DNA of 64,000 nucleotides, taken from assembly GCF_011947225.1 (NCBI RefSeq), contig NZ_JAATVW010000001.1, positions 248,001-312,000 on the forward strand, read 5' to 3'. Positions 1 to 10,000 of the stretch are shown here, one piece after another. The translations under genes and the position numbers were made by a program. How positions within the stretch are numbered: position 1 is the first letter of the stretch; every line of letters begins with the position of its first letter. Source of the DNA: Planosporangium flavigriseum (lineage in GTDB: Bacteria; Actinomycetota; Actinomycetes; Mycobacteriales; Micromonosporaceae). The notes under the pieces were generated by a model. It made no database searches. It was not told where the DNA came from and saw only the letters and a list, made by a program, of their open reading frames with translations.

Positions 1-1096
1 CGTCGGCCACGCGCGCGCCCGTACCGTCGCGAAGCTCGATGTCGTAGCCGGGCACCGGACGGCCGGTGGTGCCCGGGCGGACCTCGCCGGGTCGGTTGGA
101 CAGGAAGATGTGCAGCGCCTCGGTGGAGCCGATGCCGTCGATGATCTCGACGCCGAAGCGCCGGGTGAAGCGCTGCTGCAGCGGCGCGGGCAGCGGCTCC
201 CCCGCAGAGGTGCCCAGCCGTACGGAGGCAAAGGTGTCGTCGGGCAGGTCGCTGCCGAGCAGCGCCGCGTAGAAGGTGGGGACGCCGAAGAACAGCGTCG
301 GCCGGTCAGCGGGCATCCGCTCCGCGGTCACGGCGGGCGCGGGGCGGCGCGGTTCGAGCACTGTGGAGGCTCCCACGGACAGTGGGAAGAACATCGAGTT
401 GCCGATGCCGTACGCGAAGAAGAGCTTGGCGATGGAGAAGCAGACGTCGTCCGGCCGGATGCCCAGTACCTGCTGACCATAGGTCTCGCAGACGTGGCGG
501 ATGTTGGCGTGTCGGTGCATCGCCCCCTTCGGCGATCCGGTGGTGCCGGAGGTGTAGAGCCACAGCGCCCAGGCGTCCTCTCCGGTCTTGGCAGGCTCGC
601 GCCGTTGCTGCGGTTCCCGCTCCCCCGCTGCTACCAGCTCCGCCCAGGTCCAGGACGTGACGCCAGCGGGAGCCGTGAGCACCGTGTCGCCGTCGCACAC
701 CAGGTGCCGCAGTTCAGGCGCCGCGGCGACCGCCTGCTGCACCTGCGGCGCGTACTCTGCGCTTGCCACCACCACCGCGGCGCCGGAATCGGCGATGGTC
801 TGACCCAGCTCCTTCTCTCCCAGCATCGTGGAGATCGGCACGGCCACGAACCCGCCGCAGAACGCCGCGAGGATGCCGGCGAACAGGGGCACGTCGTCGT
901 TGGCGACAAACAGGACGCGGTCGTCGCGCCGGAGCCCCAGAGCGCGCAGGGCGGCGGTGACGGTCCCGACGAGGTTCTCCAGCTCCGCGTAGGTGAGTAG
1001 CCTCGTGCCCCTGCGGACCGCCACCCGGTCGCCACGGCCCTCAGTCACGTGGCGGTGGACGAGCCAGGTGCCCGCATTGAACTCTGTGTCGCCCAT
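1..1096 (-). CDS. Benzoate-CoA ligase family AMP-forming enzyme, C-terminus beyond window edge
   Basis: Adenylate-forming acyl-CoA ligase that would activate benzoate (or a related aromatic acid) to its CoA thioester using ATP, the entry step of the box pathway. Translating the reverse strand from the ATG at 1096 gives an uninterrupted frame to base 1, with the P-loop-like motif YTSGTTGSPKG near residue 190, then KLFFAYGIGNSMFFP and GSTEALHIFLSNRPG, as in benzoate-CoA ligases. The start lies two bases after the boxC stop, so the two are co-transcribed. The C-terminal lid domain is missing only because the window ends. Substrate specificity is inferred from the BoxB/BoxC neighbours. Confidence 0.88.
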   Translation of the reverse strand, partial: MGDTEFNAGTWLVHRHVTEGRGDRVAVRRGTRLLTYAELENLVGTVTAALRALGLRRDDRVLFVANDDVPLFAGILAAFCGGFVAVPISTMLGEKELGQTIADSGAAVVVASAEYAPQVQQAVAAAPELRHLVCDGDTVLTAPAGVTSWTWAELVAAGEREPQQRREPAKTGEDAWALWLYTSGTTGSPKGAMHRHANIRHVCETYGQQVLGIRPDDVCFSIAKLFFAYGIGNSMFFPLSVGASTVLEPRRPAPAVTAERMPADRPTLFFGVPTFYAALLGSDLPDDTFASVRLGTSAGEPLPAPLQQRFTRRFGVEIIDGIGSTEALHIFLSNRPGEVRPGTTGRPVPGYDIELRDGTGARVAD

Positions 1097-1098
1097 GG

Positions 1099-2826
1099 TC
1101 AGACCCGCTTGAGGTCGTAGTCGCCCTTGCGACCGCTGCCGTAGCGGCGCAAGGCCCCGTCAGGACCGGACGCGTTCGGACGAATGAAGATCCAATTTTG
1201 CCAGGCGGTGAGCCGTCCGAAGATCTTCGTCTCCAGCGTCTCCGGGCCCACGAAGCGATGGTTGGCCTCCATGCCGGTCAGCGCGTCCGGCGACAGCGAC
1301 GCACGCTCCTCCAGCACGATGCGCAGCTCGTCTTCGAAGTCGATGTCATCGAGCGCCAAGGTGACCAGGCCAAGGTCGACCGCGGCGGCGGCGTCGAGCG
1401 GCTCGCCGATCCTGTCGCGGACGGCGGTGAGTCCCTTCTCGTCACCCCAGAAGCGCGACTGCAGCCGGGACAGGCCGTTGCCCATCGGAAAATCGTCGTC
1501 GTTCGACTCGCTCACCCGGATCGTGGCGGGGACGGCCTCCTCGTCGCGATCCTCGTAGATGCCCTCCAGCATGTACTGCCGGTCGGCAGCCAGCGCCAGT
1601 TCGAGCAGCAGGCCGACGAACGCCGTGCCCGGATCGATGACGGCGATGAGGCTGCGGCTGGTCACGTCGAGGCGCTTGAGCGTGCGCTTGTAGTAGTGCC
1701 GCACCTCGTTGACGAACCAGTCGCCCGCCAGCTCCCGCAACTGGGCGTCGTAGGCCATCACCCGCTCGGCGTCGCCGACCGCGCGCAGCACCCAGATGCC
1801 GAGCTCGAGTTCGTTGGTACGCAGGTGCAGGATCAGGTCGTCCAGCGCGCGGGTCACGGCGAGCGGCCAGTAGTCCACGCCCTGGGCGAGCACCTTTGCG
1901 GCGTCGGCCGGCGGGGCCTCGCTCGGACCCTCGACGGTGATCTCGACACGGTGCGCCGTTCGATCGATCCTCGCAGAAACGTAGGGGTAGGTGATGGTGT
2001 CACCGGAGTCCCTGCGGTCCAGCGGCGTCAGAGTGACCCCGGTGGCCCCGGAGGGACGCTTCGACGACGACGCCGCCTCCCGGGCGCGCCGGGCGATCTC
2101 GGTGTCGAAGGCGTTGCGCGGTACGGTCGCGTCCACCAGACCCCACTCGACGGCGGTGCTGCCCCGGTAGCCCTCGGACTTGGTGGCGAACAGGTCCGCA
2201 CGGTCCTTGCGGACGTGGCGCTTGTCCACGACACGGGTCAGGCCACCGGTACCCGGGAGCACGCCGAGCAGCGGTACCTCCGGCAGGGACACGGCCGAGG
2301 ATCCGTCGTCGACAAGGACGATCTGGTCGCAGGCGAGCGCTAGCTCGTACCCGCCGCCGGCGGCGGTGCCGTTGAGCGCGGCGATCCAGGTCTGGCCGGA
2401 GTTCTCGGTGGCGTCCTCGATGCCGTTGCGGGTCTCGTTGGTGAACTTGCAGAAGTTCACCTTCCACGCGTGGGAGGACTGGGCGAGCATCCGGATGTTG
2501 GCGCCGGCGCAGAACATCCGCTCCAGGCCGCCCGTCATCACGACCGACTTGACCTCCGGGTGCTCGAACCGCAGCCGCTGGACGATGTCGTACAGCTCGA
2601 TGTCGACCCCGAGGTCGTAGGAGTTCATCTTCAGCTCGTAGCCTCCGACCAGGCCGCCCTGCTCGTCGACGCGCAGCGTGACGGTGGCGACCTCCCCGTC
2701 CAGCTCGAGTTCCCAGTGCCGGTAGCGGTCTGGCGAGGTGGCGAAGCGGACCACCGGAGGCGTCACCGGTGAAGCCTCCGCACTCGCCGCGCTCTGCAAC
2801 GTTTCAGCACTCTCGGTGACAGTCAA
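1099..2826 (-). CDS. boxC: Benzoyl-CoA-dihydrodiol lyase BoxC
   Basis: Crotonase-superfamily lyase of the aerobic benzoyl-CoA pathway, opening the ring of the benzoyl-CoA epoxide/dihydrodiol product to 3,4-dehydroadipyl-CoA semialdehyde plus formate. At 575 residues it is much longer than ordinary enoyl-CoA hydratases (about 260) and matches the usual BoxC length. Visible features are the N-terminal RFATSPDRYRHWELE start of the family, the oxyanion segment MFCAGANIRML near residue 107, and ALNGTAAGGGYELALACD near 152. It is followed after two bases by the CoA ligase gene. The divergent upstream gap to the PaaX-type regulator carries inverted repeats that are probable operators. Confidence 0.93.
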   Translation of the reverse strand: MTVTESAETLQSAASAEASPVTPPVVRFATSPDRYRHWELELDGEVATVTLRVDEQGGLVGGYELKMNSYDLGVDIELYDIVQRLRFEHPEVKSVVMTGGLERMFCAGANIRMLAQSSHAWKVNFCKFTNETRNGIEDATENSGQTWIAALNGTAAGGGYELALACDQIVLVDDGSSAVSLPEVPLLGVLPGTGGLTRVVDKRHVRKDRADLFATKSEGYRGSTAVEWGLVDATVPRNAFDTEIARRAREAASSSKRPSGATGVTLTPLDRRDSGDTITYPYVSARIDRTAHRVEITVEGPSEAPPADAAKVLAQGVDYWPLAVTRALDDLILHLRTNELELGIWVLRAVGDAERVMAYDAQLRELAGDWFVNEVRHYYKRTLKRLDVTSRSLIAVIDPGTAFVGLLLELALAADRQYMLEGIYEDRDEEAVPATIRVSESNDDDFPMGNGLSRLQSRFWGDEKGLTAVRDRIGEPLDAAAAVDLGLVTLALDDIDFEDELRIVLEERASLSPDALTGMEANHRFVGPETLETKIFGRLTAWQNWIFIRPNASGPDGALRRYGSGRKGDYDLKRV

Positions 2827-2890
2827 TGCGCACTCCGTGGGCGATGGATGGCCTGAAGGCTTGTGCCCCTCATATTCGACGGGCCTTCCG

Positions 2891-2928
2891 TGCTACGTCA
2901 AGAGTTTGTAGCATTTATGGAGCGCTAC
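2891..2928. promoter_or_regulatory. Inverted repeats between boxC and the PaaX-type gene
   Basis: TGCTAC at 2891-2896 is matched by GTAGCA at 2908-2913 (11-base spacer), and GTAGC at 2908-2912 pairs again with GCTAC at 2924-2928. Inside lies GTCAAGAGTTTGTAGCA (2897-2913), close to the sequence before boxB. On the reverse strand the same stretch contains TTGACG, usable as a -35 for boxC. Position between divergent genes and recurrence before boxB suggest a regulator site; binding by the PaaX-type protein is inferred. Confidence 0.5.
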
Positions 2929-3025
2929 TTTTCGATGAGAAACCGGTCCGAGCCCTTTACCTGGAGTCGGGCCCTAACCTGGCAGAATGCGCGTCACGAA
3001 AATGTCGAACGACAGGAGAGCAGAC

Positions 3026-3907
3026 GTGGCCCCGCGCCAACCGCGCACGGCGACCGGCCGGGCGGCCGAGCCGGCAGAACGCCAACGCGAGAAGGCGTCC
3101 GCCAGCGCACGCTCGATCCTGCTGACGATCCTCGGCGAGTTCGTCCTTCCGCGCGGGGGCGAAGTCTGGACAGGCACGCTGGTCGACGCGCTCGACGCCC
3201 TGGACATCGAGGAGAAGTCCGCGCGGCAGGCCCTCGCCCGGACCGCCGCCGAGGGCCTGCTCACCTCGACCCGGCACGGCCGGAGGGTCCGCTGGAACCT
3301 GACGCCGGCCGGCGACCGGCTACTGAGAGAAGGCACCGACCGCATCTACGGCTTCATGCGCAGGCCGCACGGGTGGGACGGCCGCTGGCTCGTCCTCACC
3401 GTCGGCGTACCGGAGACCCAGCGCCAGCTCCGCCATCGGCTGCGCACCCGACTGACCTGGCTCGGCCTGGGCTCACCCGCCCCCAGCCTGTGGGTGGTAC
3501 CCGATGCGTCGAAGGAGGCCGCGGTCCGCGACATCATCCGCGAACTCGATCTCACCGACCGCGCGTACGCCTGGACGGGCCCGTCCGCCGGAATCGGCGA
3601 CGCCGCCAAGCTGATCACGGACGCCTGGGACCTCGACGACGTGGAGAAGCGGTATCTGACCTTCATCGAACGCTTCGAGGGACTGACGGTGTCGTCGGAC
3701 CAGGAGGCCTTCGTCAACCAGGTGCTTCTCATCCAGGAATGGCGGCTCTTCCCGTTCCTCGACCCCGACCTCCCCGCCGAACTGCTGGACCACGACTGGC
3801 CGGGCCCGCGGGCGGCGGCTGCCTTCCACGACCTGCACGACCGGTGGCACCGGCGCGCCCAGGACGAATGGAACCGCATGGACGACAGCGCGGCCGCCCG
3901 GAACTGA
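3026..3907 (+). CDS. PaaX family transcriptional regulator
   Basis: Repressor of the PaaX family, which typically binds an aryl-CoA (phenylacetyl-CoA in the founder) and controls aromatic degradation genes. The N-terminal winged helix covers about residues 25-95 (SARSILLTILGEFVLPRGG, then SARQALARTAAEGLL). The middle and C-terminal parts (WDGRWLVLTVGVPE, FLDPDLPAELLDHDWPGP) are characteristic of PaaX. I prefer the GTG at 3026 because AGGAG lies about eight bases upstream; in-frame ATGs at 2987 and 3002 lack a clear ribosome site. It is divergent from boxC and convergent with boxB, so it probably senses benzoyl-CoA here (inference). Confidence 0.85.
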   Translation: MAPRQPRTATGRAAEPAERQREKASASARSILLTILGEFVLPRGGEVWTGTLVDALDALDIEEKSARQALARTAAEGLLTSTRHGRRVRWNLTPAGDRLLREGTDRIYGFMRRPHGWDGRWLVLTVGVPETQRQLRHRLRTRLTWLGLGSPAPSLWVVPDASKEAAVRDIIRELDLTDRAYAWTGPSAGIGDAAKLITDAWDLDDVEKRYLTFIERFEGLTVSSDQEAFVNQVLLIQEWRLFPFLDPDLPAELLDHDWPGPRAAAAFHDLHDRWHRRAQDEWNRMDDSAAARN

Positions 3908-3942
3908 GCACTCCCCTTACGCGTGATCGCCGAAAGGGTGGG

Positions 3943-5421
3943 TCAAACGAGCCCTTCCTCGGCCAGGTGTACGTAGTCGAACTCGACCGGCTGGTCATTG
4001 ATGCCGACCTTCGGCGGGGCGATCCAGCCGGCGAACTTGCCGTACTCGTACTCGGGGACCATGAGAGCCGCCACGTTCTCGCGATCCTGCCGCGTGGGCA
4101 GCCAGTCACCGACCCGGTCCTGCCAGATGGCCTCGTCGATGACCTCGCCCTGCGGGGTGATCCGGTGCCCGGCGTAAACGCCGACCTTGCGGTTGAAGCC
4201 CTCGTGCGGCAGGTACAGCCGCTCGTCGAGGCCGGCATCCTCGAGCGCCTGGTTCCAGCGGCGGACGCCGTTGGCGCAGTCGGCCACGTACTCGTCGCGC
4301 AGGTCGAGGTTGAGCGCGCTCAGCATCGGCACGGTCTTGGTCTTGATCGCGCCGTCCTCGACGTAGCGCATCTCACGGGTGGCGTCCAGCAACACGTGGT
4401 CGTCGGAGCGCCGGATCTCCATCCAGCGGCCCTTCAGCCCGGAGGTGTAGTAGTTGCCGGCGTTGGTCGACTGCTCGGAACCGAACAGGTCCATCGAGAC
4501 CGAGAACTGGAAGTTGAGGTACTTCTGGATCACGTCCAGCGGGATGCCGCCGTACGGGAAGATGTCGGCGGTGTCGTGCTCCTTCATCAGCTCGGCGGTG
4601 CGCTCCACCGTCCGCTGGACGCCGGTGGTGCCCACGAACATGTGGTGGGCCTCCTCCTTGAGCATGAACTCGCAGGTGCGCGCCAGCGGGTCGAAGGCCG
4701 ACTCCTTGAGCGTGCCGAGCTGGTACTTCCCGTCCCGGTCGGTGAAGTACGTGAACATGAAGAACTGCAGCCAGTCGGTGGTCTCCTCGTTGAACGCGCC
4801 GAGAATGCGCGGCGCGTCGAGGTCGCCGGAGTTGCGCTTGAGCAGCTGCTCGGCCTCCTCGCGGCCCTCCCGGCCGAAGTAGGCGTGCAGGAGATAGACC
4901 ATCGCCCACAGGTGGCGCCCCTCCTCCACGTTGACTTGGAAGAGGTTGCGCAGGTCGTAGATGCTCGGCGCGGTGCGGCCGAGGGTGCGCTGCTGCTCGA
5001 CCGAGGCGGGCTCGGTGTCGCCCTGCACGACGATCAGCCGCAGCAGGTCGGCGCGGTGCTCGCCCGGGACCTCCTGCCAGGCCGGCTCGCCCTTGTGCTT
5101 GCCAAAGTTGACCTTGCGGTCGGGGTCGCGCTCAGCGAGGAAGATGCCCCAGCGGTACTGGTCCATGGGCACGTGGTCGAAGTGTGCCCAGCCGTCCCGG
5201 CCGACAGCGATGGCCGTGCGCAGGTAGACGTCCTTGGTCGGCAGGGCCGGCCCGAGCTGCTTCCACCAGTCGAGGAACTTCGGCTGCCACCCTTCGAGCG
5301 CGCGCTGCAGGCGCCGGTCGCTGGCGAGGTCGACGTTGTTCGGGATGCGCTCGCTGTAGTCCACCCGACTGAGCGGCCCGGTGGGTGTGGGGGCGGCGCC
5401 GGTGCGAGAGTGGATGCTCAT
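3943..5421 (-). CDS. boxB: Benzoyl-CoA 2,3-epoxidase oxygenase component BoxB
   Basis: Diiron epoxidase subunit that converts benzoyl-CoA to 2,3-epoxybenzoyl-CoA with O2 and electrons from the reductase BoxA. The 492-residue length fits BoxB. Carboxylate/histidine ligand motifs are visible as EEGRH at residues 166-170 and EEAHH at 256-260, with FQVNVEEGRHLWAMVYLLHAYFG and WLQFFMFTYFTDRDGKYQL around them. No BoxA gene is in the window, so the reductase must lie elsewhere or be replaced. The gene has its own upstream region of about 60 bases with a motif shared with boxC. It is convergent with the PaaX-type gene. Confidence 0.93.
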   Translation of the reverse strand: MSIHSRTGAAPTPTGPLSRVDYSERIPNNVDLASDRRLQRALEGWQPKFLDWWKQLGPALPTKDVYLRTAIAVGRDGWAHFDHVPMDQYRWGIFLAERDPDRKVNFGKHKGEPAWQEVPGEHRADLLRLIVVQGDTEPASVEQQRTLGRTAPSIYDLRNLFQVNVEEGRHLWAMVYLLHAYFGREGREEAEQLLKRNSGDLDAPRILGAFNEETTDWLQFFMFTYFTDRDGKYQLGTLKESAFDPLARTCEFMLKEEAHHMFVGTTGVQRTVERTAELMKEHDTADIFPYGGIPLDVIQKYLNFQFSVSMDLFGSEQSTNAGNYYTSGLKGRWMEIRRSDDHVLLDATREMRYVEDGAIKTKTVPMLSALNLDLRDEYVADCANGVRRWNQALEDAGLDERLYLPHEGFNRKVGVYAGHRITPQGEVIDEAIWQDRVGDWLPTRQDRENVAALMVPEYEYGKFAGWIAPPKVGINDQPVEFDYVHLAEEGLV

Positions 5422-5443
5422 CGCTGCTCTCCTGTCTCGAAAG

Positions 5444-5477
5444 TTCTACACATTCTTGACCATAATGAGACGTTATG
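5444..5477. promoter_or_regulatory. Putative operator upstream of boxB
   Basis: TTCTACACATTCTTGAC at 5444-5460 is the reverse-strand counterpart of GTCAAGAGTTTGTAGCA before boxC (14 of 17 bases agree after reverse complementing). It is followed by CATAA-N7-TTATG at 5461-5477, a perfect 5-bp inverted repeat. The site lies 23-56 bases upstream of the boxB start. Regulator identity is inferred. Confidence 0.45.
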
Positions 5478-5481
5478 TCGA

Positions 5482-6245
5482 CTATTTGCCGTCCGCGGTG
5501 ATCGCCTCGAGGACAGCGGGGCTGCCCTGTACGGCGGTGCGCTGGAGGTGGGCGTAGACGGCCCGTAGGCCGCCCTCCTCTTCGCCGCCGCCGGCACGGC
5601 CTGGTCCACCGTGGACGAGCTGGGGCAGCGGGGTGCCGTGCCCGGTGGACTCCCCCGCACTGTCGCGGTCGAGGACGAGGATGCGGCCGTGGTGGGCGGC
5701 CGCCCCGAGCACGACCTCGCGGACGAAGCCCCGGTCGTAGGAGACGACCGAGCCGGCCAGGGATCCCTCGCCGCGGGCGACCAGGTCGAGCAGGTCACCG
5801 ACACCGCGGTACGGCATGAGCGTGCTCACCGGCCCGAACGCCTCCACCTCGTGGGGCTGCGGGCGGGCCACGTCGTCCACCCGCACCAGCACCGGCGACA
5901 GGAACGCGCCGCGCTCGGCGTCGGCGCCCACCACGTCGACCTTCTCCGGGTCGCCGTACACAATGGATCCAGCCGAAGCGAGCCGCGCGGCCGCGGCCCG
6001 GACGTCGTCGCGCTGAGCGCGGCCAGGCCGGTGCCGCGCGCGTACGCCACGGCCGCGGTGAGGTCGAGCCCGGCACTGCTGACCCGGGTGACGAGCTCAC
6101 CCGTCACGGCGTCGGCGACCGGGGCACCCTCACCAACGCCGCTGCGCCAGGCACCCTCGAGGTAGCTCGGCAGCCGGCGGCTCACCGCAGCGCCGATACC
6201 TCCCGCTCCGCCGAGCACCAAGGCGCTGGACGTGGTCATGGCCAT
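5482..6245 (-). pseudogene. Deleted SDR + aldehyde dehydrogenase (BoxD-like) composite remnant
   Basis: A chimera of two broken genes. Residues 1-24 read from the ATG at 6245 (SSALVLGGAGGIGAAVSRR) are the glycine-rich NAD-binding start of a short-chain dehydrogenase. They run directly into LPSYLEGAWRSG...GELVTRVSSAGLDLTAAVAYAR, the N-terminus of a PaaZ/BoxD-type aldehyde dehydrogenase. Near 6010 the frame is lost and resumes in another frame at DDVRAAAARLASAGSIVYGDPEKVDVVG, the C-terminal third of the same family. About 250 central residues, including the catalytic Cys/Glu core, are absent (typical BoxD is about 520 residues). The remnant cannot oxidise 3,4-dehydroadipyl-CoA semialdehyde, so that step needs a gene elsewhere. 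Confidence 0.82.
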
Positions 6246-6310
6246 TCATCACTTAGACGTACGTGCATACCCCCAACCTGCCACACTTCTATTGCGTAGC
6301 GGAAGATATA

Positions 6311-6326
6311 AGTAGCAACATTCTTG
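6311..6326. promoter_or_regulatory. Third copy of the box-cluster upstream motif
   Basis: AGTAGCAACATTCTTG shares ACATTCTTG with the pre-boxB site and a TAG/CTAC arm with the pre-boxC site. It sits 66-81 bases upstream of the SDR/ALDH remnant, with a further GCGTAGC at 6294-6300. It is probably the old promoter region of the lost boxD-type operon. Confidence 0.35.
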
Positions 6327-6522
6327 CGCGATCGATCCCGACGGATCAGCAGCCGGGGCGCGCCAGCCGCGACGTTGGACGAGCACCGAAGGACAGCTCG
6401 GCACCGCATGAACCAGGAACGCCACGCCACGCTGCGGCGATACCTTCTGCTACGTGATGTACGGGAGAACGCCAATCACTTGTAGTGTTTGCCGGCACCG
6501 CACTGGACCCGGGCAGGGAGTC

Positions 6523-6792
6523 TGGCTCCGTTGCGTTAAGCGTTGGCAAGATCGAGGCAGACTTGAGCAGCGCGGTCGACCAGTACGGACAGGTCATCGA
6601 CGCGCTGGTCTCGGCCCGCCGCGACGCCAGCGCGGCCCGCAGGTTCTTCCGCCGGGCACTGTCCACACTGAAGGTGACACCCAGCGAGGTGGTCACCGAC
6701 GCCGCCGCGTTCGCCGAACTCGCCCAAGCGATCTGACCGCGGACCCCGACACGGGTTCAACACGTCCACCGATCCCACAACGCAACGGCGCC
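6523..6792 (+). mobile_element. Internally deleted IS6-family element (about 270 bp)
   Basis: Left end GGCTCCGTTGCGTTAAGC (from about 6524) and right end, read in reverse, GGGCGCCGTTGCGTTG (to 6792) match the ends of the fuller IS6 copy at 41905-42727. Between them only two transposase pieces remain in frame: VDQYGQVIDALVSARRDASAARRFFRRALSTLKVTPSEVVTDAA (about 6572-6703) joined directly to the C-terminal AFAELAQAI. The N-terminal half with the first catalytic Asp and the segment with the Glu are gone. With both ends kept it is MITE-like and could only move in trans. Bases 6793-7089 hold no gene I can recognise. Confidence 0.75.
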
Positions 6793-7089
6793 CAAACAAC
6801 CACTACCGTCCGCCCTACCCCCACCAGCCTCAACAAACCACCGTTAGTGACAGGCGGTTGGTCCGCAGACCGCCCGATGTGATTGTCATGCCGATTTATT
6901 TGGACAGCGGGTGGTGCGAAACCATGATGCCGGCCTGATTCAGTGCTGCGGATTTGCGGCAAAAGTACCTGTCCCGACGGTCGACGCCAGTGGCCTGGCT
7001 GGATGACCGCCCGGACCGCACGGATGGGTGGTTGTCGAATCGGCACGTGTCCCGTTATCTGGTGACCACCGGATACGAAGGGGGCGCGG

Positions 7090-10000
7090 GTGCGGATTCC
7101 GCTGACCGTCATGCTGTCAGGCGCCAGGCACGACCTATACGTGGACATCGCGGGCGAGGCGCGGGTGGACGACCTGCGGGTGGCACTGGCGCGGCACTTC
7201 GACGTGACGGCGCAGGCCCGGCTCAGCACGGACGCCGGCCCGGTCGACCCCGCGGCGACCGTGGTCGCCGCGGGTGTGCGCGCGGGCAGCGTGCTCCACC
7301 TGTCACGGCAGCACGGTTCGGACGCCGAGGCGGGCGGGTCTCAGCCGCCACTCCGGAGACGGCAGCTACGGGTCATCTCCGGCGCCGACGCCGGGCTGAT
7401 CATGGCGCTGCCGGCGACCGGTACGGTGACGATCGGCCGGTCGCCGGAGAACGAGATCCGCCTCTCGGTGCCAGAGGCCAGCCGCCGGCATGCCGCCTTG
7501 CGGTGCCGGGTGGACGGTGTGGAGCTGGCCGATATCGGCTCGAGGCACGGCACGCTGCTGGACGGCGAGCGGCTGACCCGGCCGGTCGGCTGGCTACCCG
7601 GCATGGTCGCGCAGATCGGTGACGACCGGCTGGTCCTCTCCAACGGCGACGATCCGGACGACCCGGAGGCCGCAGCCGTCACCCCACTGCCCGACGGCCG
7701 CCTGCGCTTCGTACGCCAGCACCGGTTCGTGGAGCCTTCCGTCCCGGCTGTGGTGGAGCTGCCCAGGCGGCCGCAGACCGCGTCCCGGGCCAGCTTCGCC
7801 ATGGGCCTGGGCGCGGTCAGCGGCCTGGTCCTCGGCGCGGTGGCGTACGTCGTGTGGCACAACCTCATGTTCCTGCTGTTCGCCGCGGTCGGCACCGCGA
7901 CGCTGGCGCTGTCCAGCTTCGCCACCTGGTGGCAGGGCCGCCGGACGCGGGCGAAGGCGGAGCGGCGGTACGAGGAGACGATGTCGCGCCGGCAGAGTGA
8001 GTTGGCCGGCCTGCTCACCGACGAGCAGGCGCGCCGCGCCCGACAGGCGCCGGACGTGCTGCGGGTCGTGCTCACCGCTGAGCGCACCGGTAAACGGCTG
8101 TGGGAGCGACGCCCGGGGCACGAGGACTTCCTGGAGGTCCGCCTCGGCATGGCCGACCAGCCCAGCGCGGTGGCCGTCCGCGATCCGGACGCCGAGGATG
8201 CGCCGGCACCGGTGATTCCCGGCGCCCCGGTCACCGTCAGCCTCGCGACGTTCGGCACGATCGGGCTCACCGGGCCACGGGCGCAGACCCGCGCCGTGGC
8301 ACGCTGGATCGTGGCGCAGGCCGCCGTGCAGACCGGGCCGGCGGACCTGAGCATCGTGGTGCTCGCCCGCCCCGGCAACGCCGACGCGCGGTCCACATGG
8401 GACTGGGTTCGCTGGCTGCCGCACGCCCGGCCGCCAACCGGACCGCTGGCACGGGTGGGCTGCGACGAGGCCACGCTGCGCGGGCAGATCGACGCGCTCG
8501 CGGCGGTTGTCGCCGCCCGCCGGGAGTCCGCGGCCCACGGTCCGCGTCGCTACCAGCACAACTGGCTGGTCGTCGTGGACGATCTGCCCGAGTACGACCA
8601 CCCCGGCCTCGCCGACGTGCTCAGCCACGGGCCCGAGGTGGGGGTCTTCGTCGTGGCCGTCGACCAGCTCCCTTACCGGTGCCCTGCCACCGTGACCTGC
8701 GCCGACGCCCGGTACCTCCAGTTACGCCGCACCGGCCAACCGGATCTGACCGTACTGGCCGACCAGCTCAGCCCGGTCGTCGCGGAACGCATCGGGCGGG
8801 CCCTCGCCCCGCTGCACGACCCGGAGGCGCAGGCCGCGGCGGTGGCCCTGCCGTCCGAGGTGGCGCTGCTCGACCTGGTGCCGACCCTCGACCTGCCGGT
8901 GCTCGTCGAGCAGTGGGCCCGTACCCCGCGGCAGACCCGCGTGGTGCTCGGCCGCACCGGCGACGGTCCGCTGCTGGTGGACCTGGCCGCCAACGGGCCG
9001 CACGCGCTGGTGGCGGGCGCCACCGGCTGGGGCAAGTCGGCGCTGCTCCAGAGTCTCGTGGGTAGCCTCGCGCTGGCCAACCGGCCGGACGAGCTCGGCT
9101 TCATCCTGGTCGACTTCAAAGGCGGCGCCGCGTTCAACGCGTTCGCCGGGCTGCCGCACACCGTCGGCAGCATCAGCAACCTCGACGGCCATCAGGTGAT
9201 GCGCGCGCTGGACTCGCTCGCGGGCGAGATGCGGCGCCGCCAGCGCTACCTGGCCACCGCCGGGGTCGAGAAGTTGGAGCAGTACCAGCAGCTCGGCGAT
9301 ACGGGCGCCCTCCCGCCCGAGTGCCCGCGGCGGCTGCCCCGGCTCCTCGTCGTCATCGACGAGTTCGCGATGCTCAAAGAGGAGCTCCCGCCCGAGATCC
9401 TGACCCGGCTGGTGCACGTCGCGACCCAGGGCCGCTCGCTCGGCCTGCACCTGATCATTGGTACCCAGACGCCGCGCGGCGTCATCCCGTCCGAGATCCG
9501 GCCGAACATCAACCTGCAGATCGCGCTCCACCTGCCCACCGAGCACTCGATCGACGTGGTCGGGATTCCCGACGCCGGTTCGTTGACCGTGAAGGGGCGC
9601 GGGTACCTGCGCCGCGGCGAGGACGCGGCCGTGACGCTGTTCCAGTCGGCGTTCCTCGGCGGGCAGACCCGCCGCGCGCCGGGCCAGCCGGTACGGGTGA
9701 TCCGCGCGCCGTGGGAGCTGTTGGGGTACCCGCCGCCCGCGGCCGGGGTCGTCGACGTACGTGACATCGACGTTCTCGTCGAGGCGGTGCGCGCCGCGGC
9801 GCGGATCGGCTCGCTCAACGGTCCGGCCCGCCCGTGGCTGCCGGAGCCGCCGCCGGTCCTCCCGCTGTCCGAGGTGGACCCGCCGCAGCCGACCGGGGTG
9901 AGTCTCGGCTACGGCCGCGAGGACCACCCGGAGGAGCGCGCCCAGCCCACCGCCGGCTGGCGGCTGACCGGTGGCACCAACCTCCTCGTTGCCGGGCGAC

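Noticed and set aside
2863-5568. 901-codon open frame on the + strand overlapping the PaaX-type gene and opposite boxB
   Set aside because: Arg/Gly/Val-rich composition and no homology; it is the antisense shadow of high-GC genes, while boxB and the regulator in the same place are clear.
6954-7622. 222-codon frame overlapping the start of the EssC-like gene
   Set aside because: Out of phase with the clear ubiquitin-like and FHA segments; shadow frame.
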